From Saccharomycopsis malanga (taxonomy: Eukaryota > Ascomycota > Saccharomycetes > Ascoideales > Saccharomycopsidaceae), in contig CP025325.1 in assembly GCA_004014935.1 (NCBI GenBank), forward strand, positions 1,736,001 to 1,800,000: a stretch of DNA of 64,000 nucleotides. Reading direction: 5' to 3'. Within the stretch, counting starts at the first letter, position 1; every line of letters starts with the position of its first letter. Of the stretch, positions 20,778 to 31,833 are shown piece after piece. The translations under genes were made by a program, and so were the position numbers. A model generated the notes under the pieces. That model saw nothing but the letters and a program-made list of their open reading frames with translations. It was not told where the DNA came from and ran no database searches.

Positions 20778-21554
20778 ATGCTTGAAGGAAAATTCGAAGA
20801 AGCTTCTCTTTTGAAGAAGATCATTGACTCTATTAAGGATTCTGTACAGTTTTGCAACTTCAACTGTGACCAAAAGGGAATTGCTGTTCAGGCGGTAGAT
20901 GACTCTAAAGTTTTGTTGGTTTCTTTGTTGATAGGTGCAGACTCTTTCGCCGAATACAGATGTGACAGAAATGTTACTTTGGGTGTTGATCTCAAATCGT
21001 TTAGTAAGATTATCAAATGTGGTGCTAATGATGATTATTTAACATTGATTGCCGAGGATTCTCCAGATAGTGTTGCTTTAATTTTTGAGGACAAAACCAA
21101 GGACAGAACTTCTGAATATTCCTTGAAATTGATGGACATTGATTCTGAGCTTTTGACCATTGATGACATGAAATTTGATTCTGTTGTTACCTTACCATCC
21201 TCAGATTTCCAGAAAATCAGTAGAGATTTAAACACTTTGTCGGAATCTTTAGAAATTCTTGTCACCAAGAGTTCTGTGAAATTTGCTGCTAAAGGTGATT
21301 CCGAAAGTGGTACCGTGGTAGTTAAACCTCATACCGATTTGGATCATCCTGAAGAATCTGTAACTGTCAGCTTGGAACAGCCTGTTGACTTGACCTTTGG
21401 TTTAAGATTCATTACCGATATTATAAAAGCTACCAATTTGTCTAGCACCGTTACTATTAAATTGTCTGAAAGAAGTCCTGCCTTGTTTGAATACAAGTTG
21501 CCAAGCGGCTACTTGAGATTCTACTTGGCTCCTAAATTCGATGAGGAAGACTAA
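20778..21554 (+). CDS. POL30: Proliferating cell nuclear antigen (PCNA)
   Basis: The 258-residue protein has exactly the family length. It is the trimeric sliding clamp for DNA polymerases delta and epsilon and for repair and cohesion factors. The two PCNA folds are linked by the interdomain loop. The opening MLEGKFEEASLLKKIIDSIKD, VDLKSFSKIIKC, the ELLTIDD region of the loop and the C-terminal YLAPKFDEED with its PIP-box-binding end are intact. Leucine is TTG/TTA/CTT/CTC throughout with no CTG, as expected for a highly expressed gene in this type of yeast. MCB boxes upstream predict a G1/S expression peak. Confidence 0.98.
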   Translation: MLEGKFEEASLLKKIIDSIKDSVQFCNFNCDQKGIAVQAVDDSKVLLVSLLIGADSFAEYRCDRNVTLGVDLKSFSKIIKCGANDDYLTLIAEDSPDSVALIFEDKTKDRTSEYSLKLMDIDSELLTIDDMKFDSVVTLPSSDFQKISRDLNTLSESLEILVTKSSVKFAAKGDSESGTVVVKPHTDLDHPEESVTVSLEQPVDLTFGLRFITDIIKATNLSSTVTIKLSERSPALFEYKLPSGYLRFYLAPKFDEED

Positions 21555-21742
21555 AACTAAGCAATATTGTTTTTCTATTTTTGTATAACGTTATTTCATT
21601 CTTTTCTTTTTTTACTTCTCAATAGCAGTTTTCCCATGGGTTATTCAATCTTTTTCTAATTCGCGTTTAATTTTTACGTGCTCAATGCATCTTTGGTTTC
21701 ACTTACAAATTGTAGTTACATTACTGTCCATCATTATCATTA

Positions 21743-22308
21743 TCAATCTAATGGGGGTAAAAAAGCAGACCTCGTCAGACTTCTGTCCGTAATTGGGAGC
21801 ACTAATCTAAACGCATCGTGCTGATTCATGTAGTATCTATGTAATCTCTTGGTACGAAGAAAACCAATATTTTCATACAATTTGATTGCAGCCTTGTTCA
21901 CAACCTCAGTTTCCAAGGTAATCTCGTCTGCGTTCTTCTTTATCATCTCTTCAATTACCATATTAACCAATCTGCGCGCAATCCCCTTTTTACGATGCTC
22001 TTTCTCCACTACAACCATCCCTATATACCCTCTTAATCTCACATTTCTGTGCGGCTCCAACTTGGCAATAATCGTGCCTACCGTTTCACCGTCAACCTTA
22101 GCCTGTCATTGTCAATATATATACTATATACAAGTATCATACGCTCAAAAATACTTACTAAGATACATAAATTCGGCCACTGACTGAGAAAAAACCGGTA
22201 TACATATATTGAGTATGGCTCTGAAATATCCTTATCCACGAGTCTCTTCACATCTTGTGCTTCTTGCGCATTCTCTGTATCTAATAAACTATAAGTGACG
22301 TCAGACAT
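21743..22308 (-). CDS. MAK3: N-alpha-acetyltransferase catalytic subunit (NatC)
   Basis: Two exons (22308-22159 and 22102-21743) give a 169-residue GNAT enzyme, close to S. cerevisiae Mak3 (176). Exon 1 carries KDISEPYSIYVYRFFLSQWPNL (Mak3: ADLSEPYSIYVYRYFLNQWPEL). Exon 2 carries the EPHRNVRLRGYIGMVVVE core, the acetyl-CoA loop RKKGIA and LETEVVNKAAIKLYENIGF. Only splicing joins them in frame. NatC acetylates N-termini beginning Met-Leu, Met-Ile or Met-Phe together with Mak10 and Mak31. The start at 22308 gives the family N-terminus; an in-frame upstream extension to 22359 has no match. Confidence 0.93.
22103..22158 (-). other. MAK3 intron (56 nt)
   Basis: Donor GTAAGT at 22158-22153, acceptor CAG ending at 22103. 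At 56 nt it is very short, and there is no perfect TACTAAC; ATTGACA near the acceptor is the only branch candidate. The split protein halves fit one Mak3 protein, which supports the intron. Confidence 0.85.
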
Positions 22309-22575
22309 GCTGTGCTGCTTTTCAAAGTAGTTGATATATCGTTTTCTGAGAGGTGACAATGTAGATATTCATTTCACTAGTTCCACAATTGTTGGAAACA
22401 TTACACTTTCCCAGTCTTTTTATGCGTGGAATTGCACATTACGCTACATGATAATACATCGCGCATGTGATATACGCATTGATGCACATGCTACTACAGA
22501 AATTCAACTATTATAATATAATATATTGGATATGATATGAAAATTATAACCACCCAGATTTCATAGTAAATACAT

Positions 22576-25500
22576 CTAATAATAGGGAGCAGACTCTGAG
22601 AGTTCTTCTTTGGCATCTATAAGATACCACGTAACTCCCTGGCTTAATGAGAATGGGTTTTCCGCAGGCTTATTGTAATTTTTGGCAGTAATCTTGTGCT
22701 CACTAATCGACAAGATTCGAGAAACCACCCAATCTCTATTGGCGAGGCTAGTTTTGTTTGTTTCCTTGAGAAAATAATGGGGCGAGCCAATGTTGAAAGC
22801 TGCCCAAGGTTGATTAGCGAGCTCGCCACTTTGGGAGTCTGCTACGTTAGTGTCTCTAGTAGGTAAAAACAAGACTAGATCACCTACTTTGAAATGTTTC
22901 ATTGCAATCTTGTTGCGTGTTTCAGTAAGAAGTTTTAAAATTTCCTCTTTGTTAGTTTTGCTTTCCTTTTGAAGTTTCTTAGCCAAATGTTCAATATCGC
23001 CAAACCTTTTGGAGATGGACGCGTAGATGACGTTGTAATCCATCACCACAGAGGAGATGAAATCAAAATACCTTTTCTCGAAAGCAGCATTGTTGTTGTA
23101 GCTGTCAATGACGGTTTTGGCTTCACTTTCAATCTTTTCAATGTCTACAATGGAGGAGCCATTTTGCGATTCTTCTACAATGTAGTTTTCCTGAGTTGGG
23201 CTGGTCAAACCAGTGGTACCTATCCAACTGGAAGTGTCTTCCACCTCTTTCAAAAGCGGCGTGACTGGCTTATCAAAAGGCATGTCTTCCTTAGACTTAT
23301 TTTTGTTTCTCAAGCCACGAACTCTGATGATCTTTAGTCCTTTGTCATCGCTTTTACCGTTGATAAAAGAGTCTCCGATTTTGGACATGTCGTTGTTTTG
23401 AAAAATCGAATCGGGAAGGCTGTCTCCCTTGGTGATCAAAAGGCCTACCGCTTCAAAACAGGAACATATTAACTTAAAATTAGCCAATAGGAATGTCGAG
23501 AGCTCGCGCAACTTTTTCTCAAAGTTATTGTTGGTATCTAACAACTGGCTGATCATATTGATCAGCGATGAGTTTTTGCTGGCAAGTTCCTTATTGATGG
23601 TTTCCAAGGTATCTTCGTTGTCTTCTAACTCTTCTATCCGGGCTTTCAACCGATTGACTTCCTCTGTGTTTGCCTTGCGCTCACAAACAATATCTGCTTC
23701 CTTTGATTGCATGTTGGCGAGAAGATCATTTTTCATTGCACTTATATCACTGTAGTCATCTTTGGCTTTACGTAAAGAGTCTTGTGTTTTCCGAATGTCT
23801 TTTTCAAGGCTGATAATATTGTCATCTTTTTCTTTGATTTTATGCTCTAAATCTTTGATAACTGCCTCTAGTTTTTCATTATTATTGGCTTTCAATGATT
23901 CGATGATATTACTATTATCATTGTTCAATTGTTTGAGCTTTTCATTCTCTTGAGTAACCTTCTCAAACTCCTTAGTAAGAGTCTTCAATCGTGTTTCCGA
24001 CTTGTCAAATTTTCTATACACATCACTTAATTCCTTTTGATTGGTATACAAGTCATTATGAGCTTGATCTGTTTCTTTTTTATGTTCCTGCGCAAGTTGC
24101 AAAGCTTCTTGCAAATGATCCTCAGCAGTTTTCACTTTGAGATCTTTGTCTTGTGCTTCTTTAGTTTGAGCATCCAACTGACTTTGCACTTGCTGCAATT
24201 CTTCAAAAGTATTGGTGATCTCCTGGTTCAAATCAGAATTCTCGTTGTTAAGTCTATCTATCAAAGCTTCTTGTTCATTATACTTTTGCAATTGAGTCTT
24301 GTGACTATCTAAATCCACCATAAGATTAGACACTTGCCTTTTAAGATATTGAACCTCTTCTGACATCATTTTATTATCTTTTGCCAATTCTCTGTTTTCT
24401 ACAAATAATTCGTTATTTTTGTTCTTCAAACTACTCCATTCGTCTTTGGGGATCCGTATTAGTTCTGTATTGATTTCGGCGACATTACCATTTCTTGGTT
24501 CAGAAATGTCTTGCTTGAACATGATTCTATTTTTCAAATCTTCTTGATCCGTCAAAAGAATCATGGAGTTTGTGAGTTCAATATTGCCGCCGTTCAAAAG
24601 CAAGCTTTTAGGCCGTTTGCCAAACATTCTGCTGAAACTGGATTTTCGGGATTCCGCCTTTGGCAGCACTTTCTTCTCTACTGTAGTCACAGTGCTGACT
24701 TTATTTATAGATGTCGTGGAAACAGACCGAGGAGATGTGAGATTGAGTTTGCTTAAAATGTCACTGTTAACTTTGTTCATTTCTGGCCGTCCTGGAGGAC
24801 TTCTGGAACGAGATTTGCCACTCATTTGAGGAAATATCAATGGCCACTGGTTTAAGTTTTTGTACTTGTGTTGATGTAAAATTGATTCTAATTTCTTGAT
24901 ACGAGTTTGGTAACTCTTTAAAAGTTCGTTGTCAGTGCTGTTGGCGTCTCTGGTGATGTTAAAGTTGAGATAACCATCAAACTTGCTATATAAACTGACC
25001 TTTTGATTGTTCAAGTCTTCTAGGCCATTCTGTAACAAAGTTATTACTTCCTGGGAGACCCCTGTACGTTTTAAAGTGCTGATATACTCTACCACGTCAT
25101 CGCGTTTCACATTGAGGGTCAACTCTTTTATGGTATGGTCTTTATTGGTAGTGAGATCAACACTCAGTAGATTATGAAGAGTAAACACATCCTCCAATTT
25201 CAAAAGCCTAAGAATTAAACCATAGCTTTTTTCCCACTTTTTACGATATTTTACTTCTCTATCATTAATCAAAGCAAAATTTTCGTTGGTTTTTTCCACA
25301 ATTTCTTTCAACTCTGTCTCCCATTCTATCCGTCGGACGTTTTCCAAAAGAAATAAACCATACAACAACGGCAAGTCAATGACGGTACAAATGGCAGATT
25401 CTACCACCTGAAGTGAGTCAATCTGTTTTACCATTACCTTCATATCTGACTTGATGTCTAGCAAGTTTCCTTGTATAGACGTTGTCTTTTCCATGACCTC

Positions 25501-26899
25501 TGCAAGTGTGACTTTGAGTTTCTTGAAAAGCGCAATGAGATTGAGTTGCAAATAATAGAGATCGTTAGCAAGCTGGAGTATCTCTGGGACATACACCTGC
25601 TGGTGTTTCGTGACGGTCTTGATCAACTGATCACGTTGGTCAGGACTCATTACAGTGTCTGCCTTGAGATGTTGGTAATCGGGAATGGTCTCTGTGACGA
25701 CTTTGGTTTCTGCCTGTACAGCTTTGGTAAGTTGTCTGATATGTTTGACAATATCATTGAGATTGAGATTGTTGAAATTCTTTATGATGGAATTCTGTTT
25801 GAAAACCTCTATTTTATGTTCCATTGTAATCTTTTTGTTTTTAGCAGCAACCAAAGACTTTTCTATATTGTTTGACTTGTCCTTCATCTCCACGTTTAGC
25901 CGCTTCGACTCCTGTGCATGGGACTCCAATTCCGAGTAGGACACAATGCTAGTCAAGTTGGCCTGATTGTCGTTGAAAAGATTGATTTTCTCCAAATTAT
26001 AATAATAAGTCTCCCAAGAGTCATTGAGAGAATTGGTGCGTAAATTTGTGATAATATCATTGGATAATTTGAATTTGTTATGGATTTCGTTATAATAGTT
26101 ATCAAGATACTTGCTGGTAATATTAAGGCTCTTAAATATTGCAGATATCTCCTTGATGCTTTCATGTATACTCTTTTCCGAGAATATGGCATCTGACAAA
26201 ACTGCTGTGGACCAGCTGGAATTGGTTGTGATCACGCTTACTAACAGTCTATAGTTGCTTTTATTCGCTACAATGTCATAATCTGCCAATGGCGATTGTA
26301 TAGGCTTTATGACTTCGTTGTTTTCATAGAAAACATCCTTGTCGTCAACGACTCGCTTTTCCATACTGTCAATGAAATCATACGGACTTTTCTCCTCTAC
26401 TTGCTGCCCATTACTAACAGGCTCTGTGCCACCTGTAAGCCGGTCAAAGGCATATATCTCTCCCGCATAATGGAAGGTGGACTCCTTCACCCGTTGGCCT
26501 TGGGTTGTAAGAAGGAGAAGCGACCCCATCGGTATGTCGAACTGCTCCGCCACCCACTCTTTAAATTCACCATAACTGCAGAGTTAGTACTGTGTTGAAA
26601 CGAGGTGCTGGTTGCTGGCATTAGTCTGTAAATAGTCTTTATTACCCAATTATACGTAATTGTCCTTTATAAACCGATTTTTTTTTTTGGCCTATTTCTC
26701 TAAACTACACAAAATCTCACTTTTCTTTACATATCAACTTATTAAAAATAGCCTCTATAACTTCATCAAATACTCTCTACTACCATCACCAGTAACCATT
26801 GCCTCTTACTACTTACCTCTGAAATACATAGGGATTCGTTGGAAGATCCTTGCCTGTATGCGCATTATACACACGTAGCTCTGTGATAGTATTCTGCAT
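22576..26899 (-). CDS. ATG11: Selective-autophagy scaffold Atg11
   Basis: Two exons (26899-26817 and 26575-22576) give 1360 residues. Exon 1 codes MQNTITELRVYNAHTGKDL, a ubiquitin-like strand pair, and splices into SYGEFKEWVAEQFDIPMGSLLLLTTQG, which completes the N-terminal domain. Long coiled coils fill about 800-1080. The C-terminus has the conserved claw domain shared with FIP200 (VGDLVLFLPTRD, PWAAFNIGSPHYFLK, RDWVVSRI, NPFSLSQGVTWYLIDA). Atg11 binds cargo receptors and Atg1 kinase to start selective autophagy and the Cvt pathway. Without the first exon the protein would lack its N-terminal fold. Length is above S. cerevisiae (1178) but normal for the wider family. Confidence 0.93.
26576..26816 (-). 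other. ATG11 intron
   Basis: A 241-nt intron with donor GTAAGT at 26816-26811, a perfect branch site TACTAAC at 26589-26583 and acceptor CAG ending at 26576, only 7 nt after the branch motif. It splits a Ser codon (AG|T). Confidence 0.92.
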
Positions 26900-27116
26900 T
26901 TTGTCTGCTCAGTAGTAGACCACTATTATACAGCTCCATAGCTACAACTCGATACTACCGGTGGCGTACATATTTATTATATAGATAGTATTAAATGCGA
27001 TCATCGAAGGCCATGTACCACCGCCATGGGCAAATACGCACATGCAAACTATGTACAATGCAGCAGGATGCTGCGGGATAATGCTGAATAATGCGATCTC
27101 ATGCATATATCAAAGG

Positions 27117-28502
27117 TCAGCGCAAGTGGATGCCCAACTTTTGGGTCGCCAGGGCCCTGATGGAGTCATTGATCATATTGACCTGGTCGTTAGTGAGGGT
27201 GCGGTCCATAGACTGGTAATTTACACGGTAACATTTACTGGTACGGTTAGTTTTAGGATGGGTGAAAGAGTCAACGCATGTGACGTTTTCCACCAAGTCG
27301 CCGCCATGTTCACGAACAACTTCAAAAAAGTCGTTTTCGTGGAAGTTTGATCCTGAGCTGGATTCTGGCAACCAGAAGCTGATGTCGCGGTGGGTGCTAG
27401 GATATTTTGAGTATGGTACAAAGCTGGTGATAGTGTTTTCCTTAAATTGATTGGTGAAACGAGGATCCAACGACCAGAAGAGTCTAATGTCAGGAACACC
27501 AAATAATAGCATTGCAATGCGGTCCAAACCAATTCCAAAAGCCCATCCAATTGACTTGTCGACACCTGAGTTGTCTAACACCACTTTGCGCACCACTCCA
27601 CAGCCGAGACATTCAAGCCATTCGCCTTTCCACCAGACTTCGATTTCCCAACTAGGAGCCGTCCAAGGGAAATAGGCCTCCACCCAACGTACTTTCAATG
27701 GCTCATTGAGGAAGGGATCGTTGCTTCCAGCTAATTTACCTGCTTTTTTAGCCTCGTTGAAAACAGTGTCAACGATCACCTCACAGGTCCGTCTCAAATG
27801 CTGTCCCACAAGATCTGTCTCTAGAGCAGTCATGTGGTCCTGTTTAGGGTTTTCAACGTCATCAAAGGGCCTGGTGACATCCTGCACCACAAGATCTACC
27901 GGAGGAATAGCTGCAATATCCCGTTTGATCTGTTCTGTCACATCACCGGCACCAGTGTTCCATATTCTGGCGCCTTCCAACTGATGGAACGCTGGATAAT
28001 GTGTTTTGTCAATCTCATCACGTCTATACACATCAGCACTGATAAAATAACCAGGTGTCGTGCTCAGCTTGAAACATTCATATTCATGTGCTGACGTATG
28101 GGTTCTGAGAAGATGGTCCTTGTTGATGTAGTACGTGTCTGATTTGGATCGCCCCACATGATTTTCAGGAAAATCTAGCACGTCAAAGTTTTCAAACGTC
28201 GTCACAACCGGCTCGAAGTTGTTGTAGAACGTATACTCTGCCGGATCAAACTTGTTTTTGACAAGATTGCTCAATATCCCAATAGGATGGTCCTTCTTTA
28301 GATGAAGCTTTCTGCCGGTCAAATTCAATATAGATTGCGGTACGTTAGTCCATTCGTCGGTGAAATACTCTTTTCCATTTACATTTATCACATTTTTCTC
28401 TCTAGGAACAGCAGAATAGGCTCGCGCAAGCCTAACGGATACGGGCGTCCGCACTCTCGCGCAAGCTGTTTTCAAACAATTCATACTATGCAAATTAATC
28501 AT
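27117..28502 (-). CDS. MSF1: Mitochondrial phenylalanyl-tRNA synthetase
   Basis: A 461-residue single-chain class II synthetase that charges mitochondrial tRNA-Phe (S. cerevisiae Msf1, 469). The N-terminus from Met7 (MNCLKTACARVRTPVSVRLARAYSA) is Arg-rich and acid-free, a clear import presequence. Family blocks: GRKLHLKKDHPIGIL, HTSAHEYECF, FHQLEGARIWN, VRWVEAYFPWTAPSWEIEVWW, GWAFGIGLDRIAMLLFGVPDIRLFWSLDPRF, and the C-terminal anticodon-binding ferredoxin-like domain with YPSTHRDISFWL. All look intact. The ATG at 28502 was chosen; Met at 28484 is equally plausible. Confidence 0.95.
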   Translation of the reverse strand: MINLHSMNCLKTACARVRTPVSVRLARAYSAVPREKNVINVNGKEYFTDEWTNVPQSILNLTGRKLHLKKDHPIGILSNLVKNKFDPAEYTFYNNFEPVVTTFENFDVLDFPENHVGRSKSDTYYINKDHLLRTHTSAHEYECFKLSTTPGYFISADVYRRDEIDKTHYPAFHQLEGARIWNTGAGDVTEQIKRDIAAIPPVDLVVQDVTRPFDDVENPKQDHMTALETDLVGQHLRRTCEVIVDTVFNEAKKAGKLAGSNDPFLNEPLKVRWVEAYFPWTAPSWEIEVWWKGEWLECLGCGVVRKVVLDNSGVDKSIGWAFGIGLDRIAMLLFGVPDIRLFWSLDPRFTNQFKENTITSFVPYSKYPSTHRDISFWLPESSSGSNFHENDFFEVVREHGGDLVENVTCVDSFTHPKTNRTSKCYRVNYQSMDRTLTNDQVNMINDSIRALATQKLGIHLR

Positions 28503-29088
28503 TTGTTTTTTTGTCAGGTTTTTCTGGACAATTGTATTGCCAATAGCCAATAATTATTGCGAATAATCAAATCAGATCTGTAGCCAAATATTCTATCAAA
28601 TAATCGTGATATTTCAATAATTGTCCAATATCATCAAAATTTTATCAATTTTAAATTATAAATGTCAAATTATCAGTTTCCAAAGCGATCTAATACCACT
28701 TTTAATAACCCAACTCCAATTTATCAACTCTTAAATCAAATTGAATCTTTTGATCTTTGAAAAATCTTCTATTCTTTTAATCCCCAATTTTTTTTTCAAT
28801 TTTCCTTCTCAACCCACAACCTTCTAACCTCACAACCTCTTCTATTATCACACTTCTGTTCTTTCCAATACTTAAACCAACGTACTTAGCACCTTGTAAC
28901 CGGTCTTATTTACCAATTCATAATAACCATAATTTCATTCAAGATTTTTCGTATCACGTGCAAAACTTACCTCAAATACATCCTTGCCCCGCGAAGTGGA
29001 AAAAAAAAGGTGCACAATATGAGAAGTTGAAGAAGCATAGGAAGCATAGGAAGCAGAACAATTATAGCAAGTAGGACGCATTTCCAAG
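28503..29088. other. Divergent intergenic region MSF1-MRPL16
   Basis: This 586-bp spacer holds two promoters for mitochondrial translation genes. It is AT-rich, with a CT-rich stretch at about 28770-28860 and a TCACGTG motif at 28954-28960. A short GAAGCATAG direct repeat lies just before the MRPL16 ATG. No RNA gene was recognised. Confidence 0.6.
28955..28960 (+). promoter_or_regulatory. CACGTG motif upstream of MRPL16
   Basis: A CACGTG E-box lies 129 bp before the MRPL16 ATG. Cbf1 binds this word, and in Candida species Cbf1 takes part in ribosomal and respiratory gene control. The function here is an inference. Confidence 0.35.
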
Positions 29089-29733
29089 ATGTCGTTATTT
29101 GGTGCTCGTATAGTGGGGTTCAAGCAAAGTCCAGTAGTGATATCCAAGCGTTTTACGCATGAGTATGCGCCAAGATTCAAGACAGTTAAAAAGGCTCATA
29201 AAGGAAGAGTTCCAGTACGGACTGGTGGTTCTATCAAAGGATCTACTGTTGAGTTTGGTCAATATGGTTTGCGGTTGAAGACCGAAGGCGTCAGACTTTC
29301 GGCCAGTCAGCTAAAAGAAGCTGACAATGCCATCATGAGAGTCATCAGAAATGTTGGTGGTAAGCTCTGGAAGAGATTTGTCACTTCTGTTGCCGTATGT
29401 ACAAAGGGTAACGAAACCCGTATGGGTAAGGGAAAAGGCCCATTTGATTATTGGGCAGTTAGAGTACCTACTGGCAAGGTTCTTTTTGAAATTGCTGGCG
29501 AAGGTTTGCATGAAAAGGTTGCCAGAGATGTGTTTAGAAAGGCTGGCGACAAGCTTCCTGGTGTTTATGAAATTATCAAAAAGGGCGATCCTCCACGTGT
29601 GGGTTTGAAGGCTATTATTCAGCCACCAAAGAAGAAAAATGTTGTTGCTCAAATTGTGAAAAACCCACCTAAACGGTTGATGAACGAGATGAAGGCTAAG
29701 GAGGACCAATACAGATTGTACAGAGGACGTTAA
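29089..29733 (+). CDS. MRPL16: Mitochondrial ribosomal protein uL16m
   Basis: A 214-residue protein of the large mitoribosomal subunit (uL16 family; S. cerevisiae Mrpl16, 232). It shows the presequence-like start [22 protein letters not shown] and then the L16 core: [26 protein letters not shown], the rRNA-binding [29 protein letters not shown], and [13 protein letters not shown]. Nothing is missing. The gene is divergent from MSF1, also a mitochondrial translation gene. Confidence 0.96.
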   Translation: MSLFGARIVGFKQSPVVISKRFTHEYAPRFKTVKKAHKGRVPVRTGGSIKGSTVEFGQYGLRLKTEGVRLSASQLKEADNAIMRVIRNVGGKLWKRFVTSVAVCTKGNETRMGKGKGPFDYWAVRVPTGKVLFEIAGEGLHEKVARDVFRKAGDKLPGVYEIIKKGDPPRVGLKAIIQPPKKKNVVAQIVKNPPKRLMNEMKAKEDQYRLYRGR

Positions 29734-30391
29734 GGAGGTTGTGACATAATATACGATGACATGTACATATTGATAACTAACACGTATTGTAAGTCTGTAG
29801 TGATTAGGCAAGACTCATGATGAGTGGTTGGTTAGACGTTGTTGGTTGGTTAAATGATATTGATTATATTATGGCTAAAATCACATCCTTCGAGGGACTG
29901 TAAAAAAATTGTAACTGGATATCAACAGAATGTTTATAACGAGACGCTGTGATTTAGACTATATACTTAAGAATATATTTTATATAATAAAATATGTAGT
30001 GGAGTAAACATGGTGCTGTGAAGGTTTAAGGAAATGGTGGGTTTTGACTTACTTGAATGTCAGAATTATGGAAATGAAGATCCTAAACATGATCACCTAC
30101 TCACACAAAATGGGCAAATGAACAAGAAGAACATGTTATAGACTCAACCAAGGTTCTGAACTTGATCAAAGACACTACGTTAGCTGAAGCTTTGCTCTCC
30201 TATTTGAAAAAGGTCTTTAGATGCTCAATACAAGTAGTAGCATCTTGGCCAAGATAAAAAGCTGGGGTATGTCCGTAGCACTTTTTTTAAAATTTTTTTT
30301 ACCCCTTACAACCTACTTATCTATCCTTTTAACTTTTTTTTGAAGCATATTTTTATTGTTTTTTGTTGTTTTTTATTTAACTTATGAAAAA
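29734..30391. other. MRPL16 3' flank
   Basis: AT-rich 0.66-kb stretch between the MRPL16 stop and SINE-like copy S2. It holds the MRPL16 3' end and poly(T) runs at 30280-30370. No ORF or RNA gene seen. Confidence 0.5.
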
Positions 30392-30537
30392 ATTTTACTC
30401 GCTGTTTTACTTTCAACCAAATGGGTGAGAAGATTATGAATAACAAGACATGCTTGGGCTTTGCCAAGTTCCTATACACATAGCATGTACATACGGAACT
30501 TAGATATACTGGGCTCGAAATATATACCTTATATTAT
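30392..30537 (+). mobile_element. SINE-like repeat copy S2 (head lost, internally deleted)
   Basis: Starts with TTTTACTCGCTG, exactly as in copy S9. After a deletion it continues with GGGTGAGAAGATTATGA and ACATGCTTGGGCTTTGCCAAG, then the 3' end CTGGGCTCGAAATATATA. It lacks the tRNA-like head and part of the body. It lies between MRPL16 and RFC5, in the 3' flanks of both. Confidence 0.7.
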
Positions 30538-30762
30538 ACATTTGATATAGTAAAATATTCTCAGTTATATACTTTCTACTATTTACCATGTACTACTAAT
30601 GAGGAGTACTTATTACAATGCTATCGAAACTTTTCGAGCCATTCAGCCAGAAAAGTCAAACATTCACAGGAAAAACTTCATAGTGCTTTTAGTGAATAAA
30701 ATGATCATCTACAGAACATATCCCCAGTACATGTTTATATCAACAATTTATATAACCAACAC

Positions 30763-31833
30763 TCATCTGGCGGACTCCAAAATCACCATTGTCTTTGCAA
30801 TAAAACCTTCCAAATGGAAAATTTCTTTTGATCCTAAGCTTAATCTTTCATCAAATACTGCACTGGCCTCTACAATATCGTATTTTGAGCTATCTTTTAC
30901 TCTAGCATCGTTCAAAATGTTAAATGTCAATTCCTTCAAGATAATTTTGGAAGGGATACAATGACTGATCAATTCGTACAATACACTTCTTGATTGGGCA
31001 AGATTCTTCACTGATCTGTCCTTTACAATATTTTTGGACAAAGTGTCCAAAACAGATTCCCAGTCGAGGTCCACCAACTGAGTCGAGACGGTTATTGCGT
31101 CGTTGGTCATCGCCAATGCTTCAAAAGACAATATAGCTTTACGTAAATTCCTGCCAGCATGAGAAGCAACTCTTTCCAAGACAGCTTGTCTTTCTTGTGG
31201 ATTTGCAGGAAGAGCTACGCCTTCTTTGTCAGCAATCTTGTCCAAAACCAGGCTGATTTCCGCTGCTGTTGGTAATGAAACCCGCACCAATAATGTTCTG
31301 GACTTGATTGGGGAAATGATATTAGATGTGGAGTTGGATACCAAAATCAATCTGATATTAGTAGAATATTTTTCCATGGTTCTTCTCAAGGCAGCTTGGG
31401 CATCTCTGGACAAGGAATCTGCTTCGTTTATGATCACTATTTTAAAACGATGTTTCCCTGTCTGGAAATCTATCTGTTCAGTCTGACCAATTTCCTTCAA
31501 CAAATCTTGAATGATGATACGATCGCTTGTACCCAAATCAGAAGGAGTAATCTCCATATGATATGGACTGGAAACAATGTTAAATTCAATTTTTCTATTC
31601 GTGGGGGTTTTAAACGTTCTAACATCAATCTTCATTTTGTCAACACCTGCACCATACAATTCATGAAGCGTAGCTAATATTCTGGTTTTCTTACCAGCTC
31701 CCGAAGGCCCATACACCAACAAATGAGGGAAATCCCCAGATGATGCCAACGATTTGAGTCTTTTTGAAATATCCTGGTGATAATCAATTTTGTCCAAAGA
31801 CTTTGGTCTGTATTTGTCTACCCACAATGACAT
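30763..31833 (-). CDS. RFC5: Replication factor C subunit 5
   Basis: A 356-residue AAA+ clamp-loader subunit that begins MSLWVDKYRPKSLD exactly as in S. cerevisiae Rfc5. It carries the non-canonical Walker A GPSGAGKKT (42-50) that marks Rfc5, VIINEADSLSRDAQAALRRTMEKYS, KSRTLLVR at the SRC position, and the C-terminal FDERLSLGSKEIFHLEGFIAK. With Rfc1-4 it loads PCNA onto primed DNA; it also serves the Rad24, Ctf18 and Elg1 loaders. Codon 195 (31251-31249) is CTG in EIS-CTG-VLD, where S. cerevisiae has Thr, so Ser would fit better than Leu. MCB boxes upstream match those of POL30. Confidence 0.97.
   Translation of the reverse strand: MSLWVDKYRPKSLDKIDYHQDISKRLKSLASSGDFPHLLVYGPSGAGKKTRILATLHELYGAGVDKMKIDVRTFKTPTNRKIEFNIVSSPYHMEITPSDLGTSDRIIIQDLLKEIGQTEQIDFQTGKHRFKIVIINEADSLSRDAQAALRRTMEKYSTNIRLILVSNSTSNIISPIKSRTLLVRVSLPTAAEISLVLDKIADKEGVALPANPQERQAVLERVASHAGRNLRKAILSFEALAMTNDAITVSTQLVDLDWESVLDTLSKNIVKDRSVKNLAQSRSVLYELISHCIPSKIILKELTFNILNDARVKDSSKYDIVEASAVFDERLSLGSKEIFHLEGFIAKTMVILESAR

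Noticed and set aside
30180-30260. A head fragment of the dispersed repeat upstream of S2
   Set aside because: Only short words (TGCTCTC, AAAAAGGTCTTT) match the family, with no alignable stretch.
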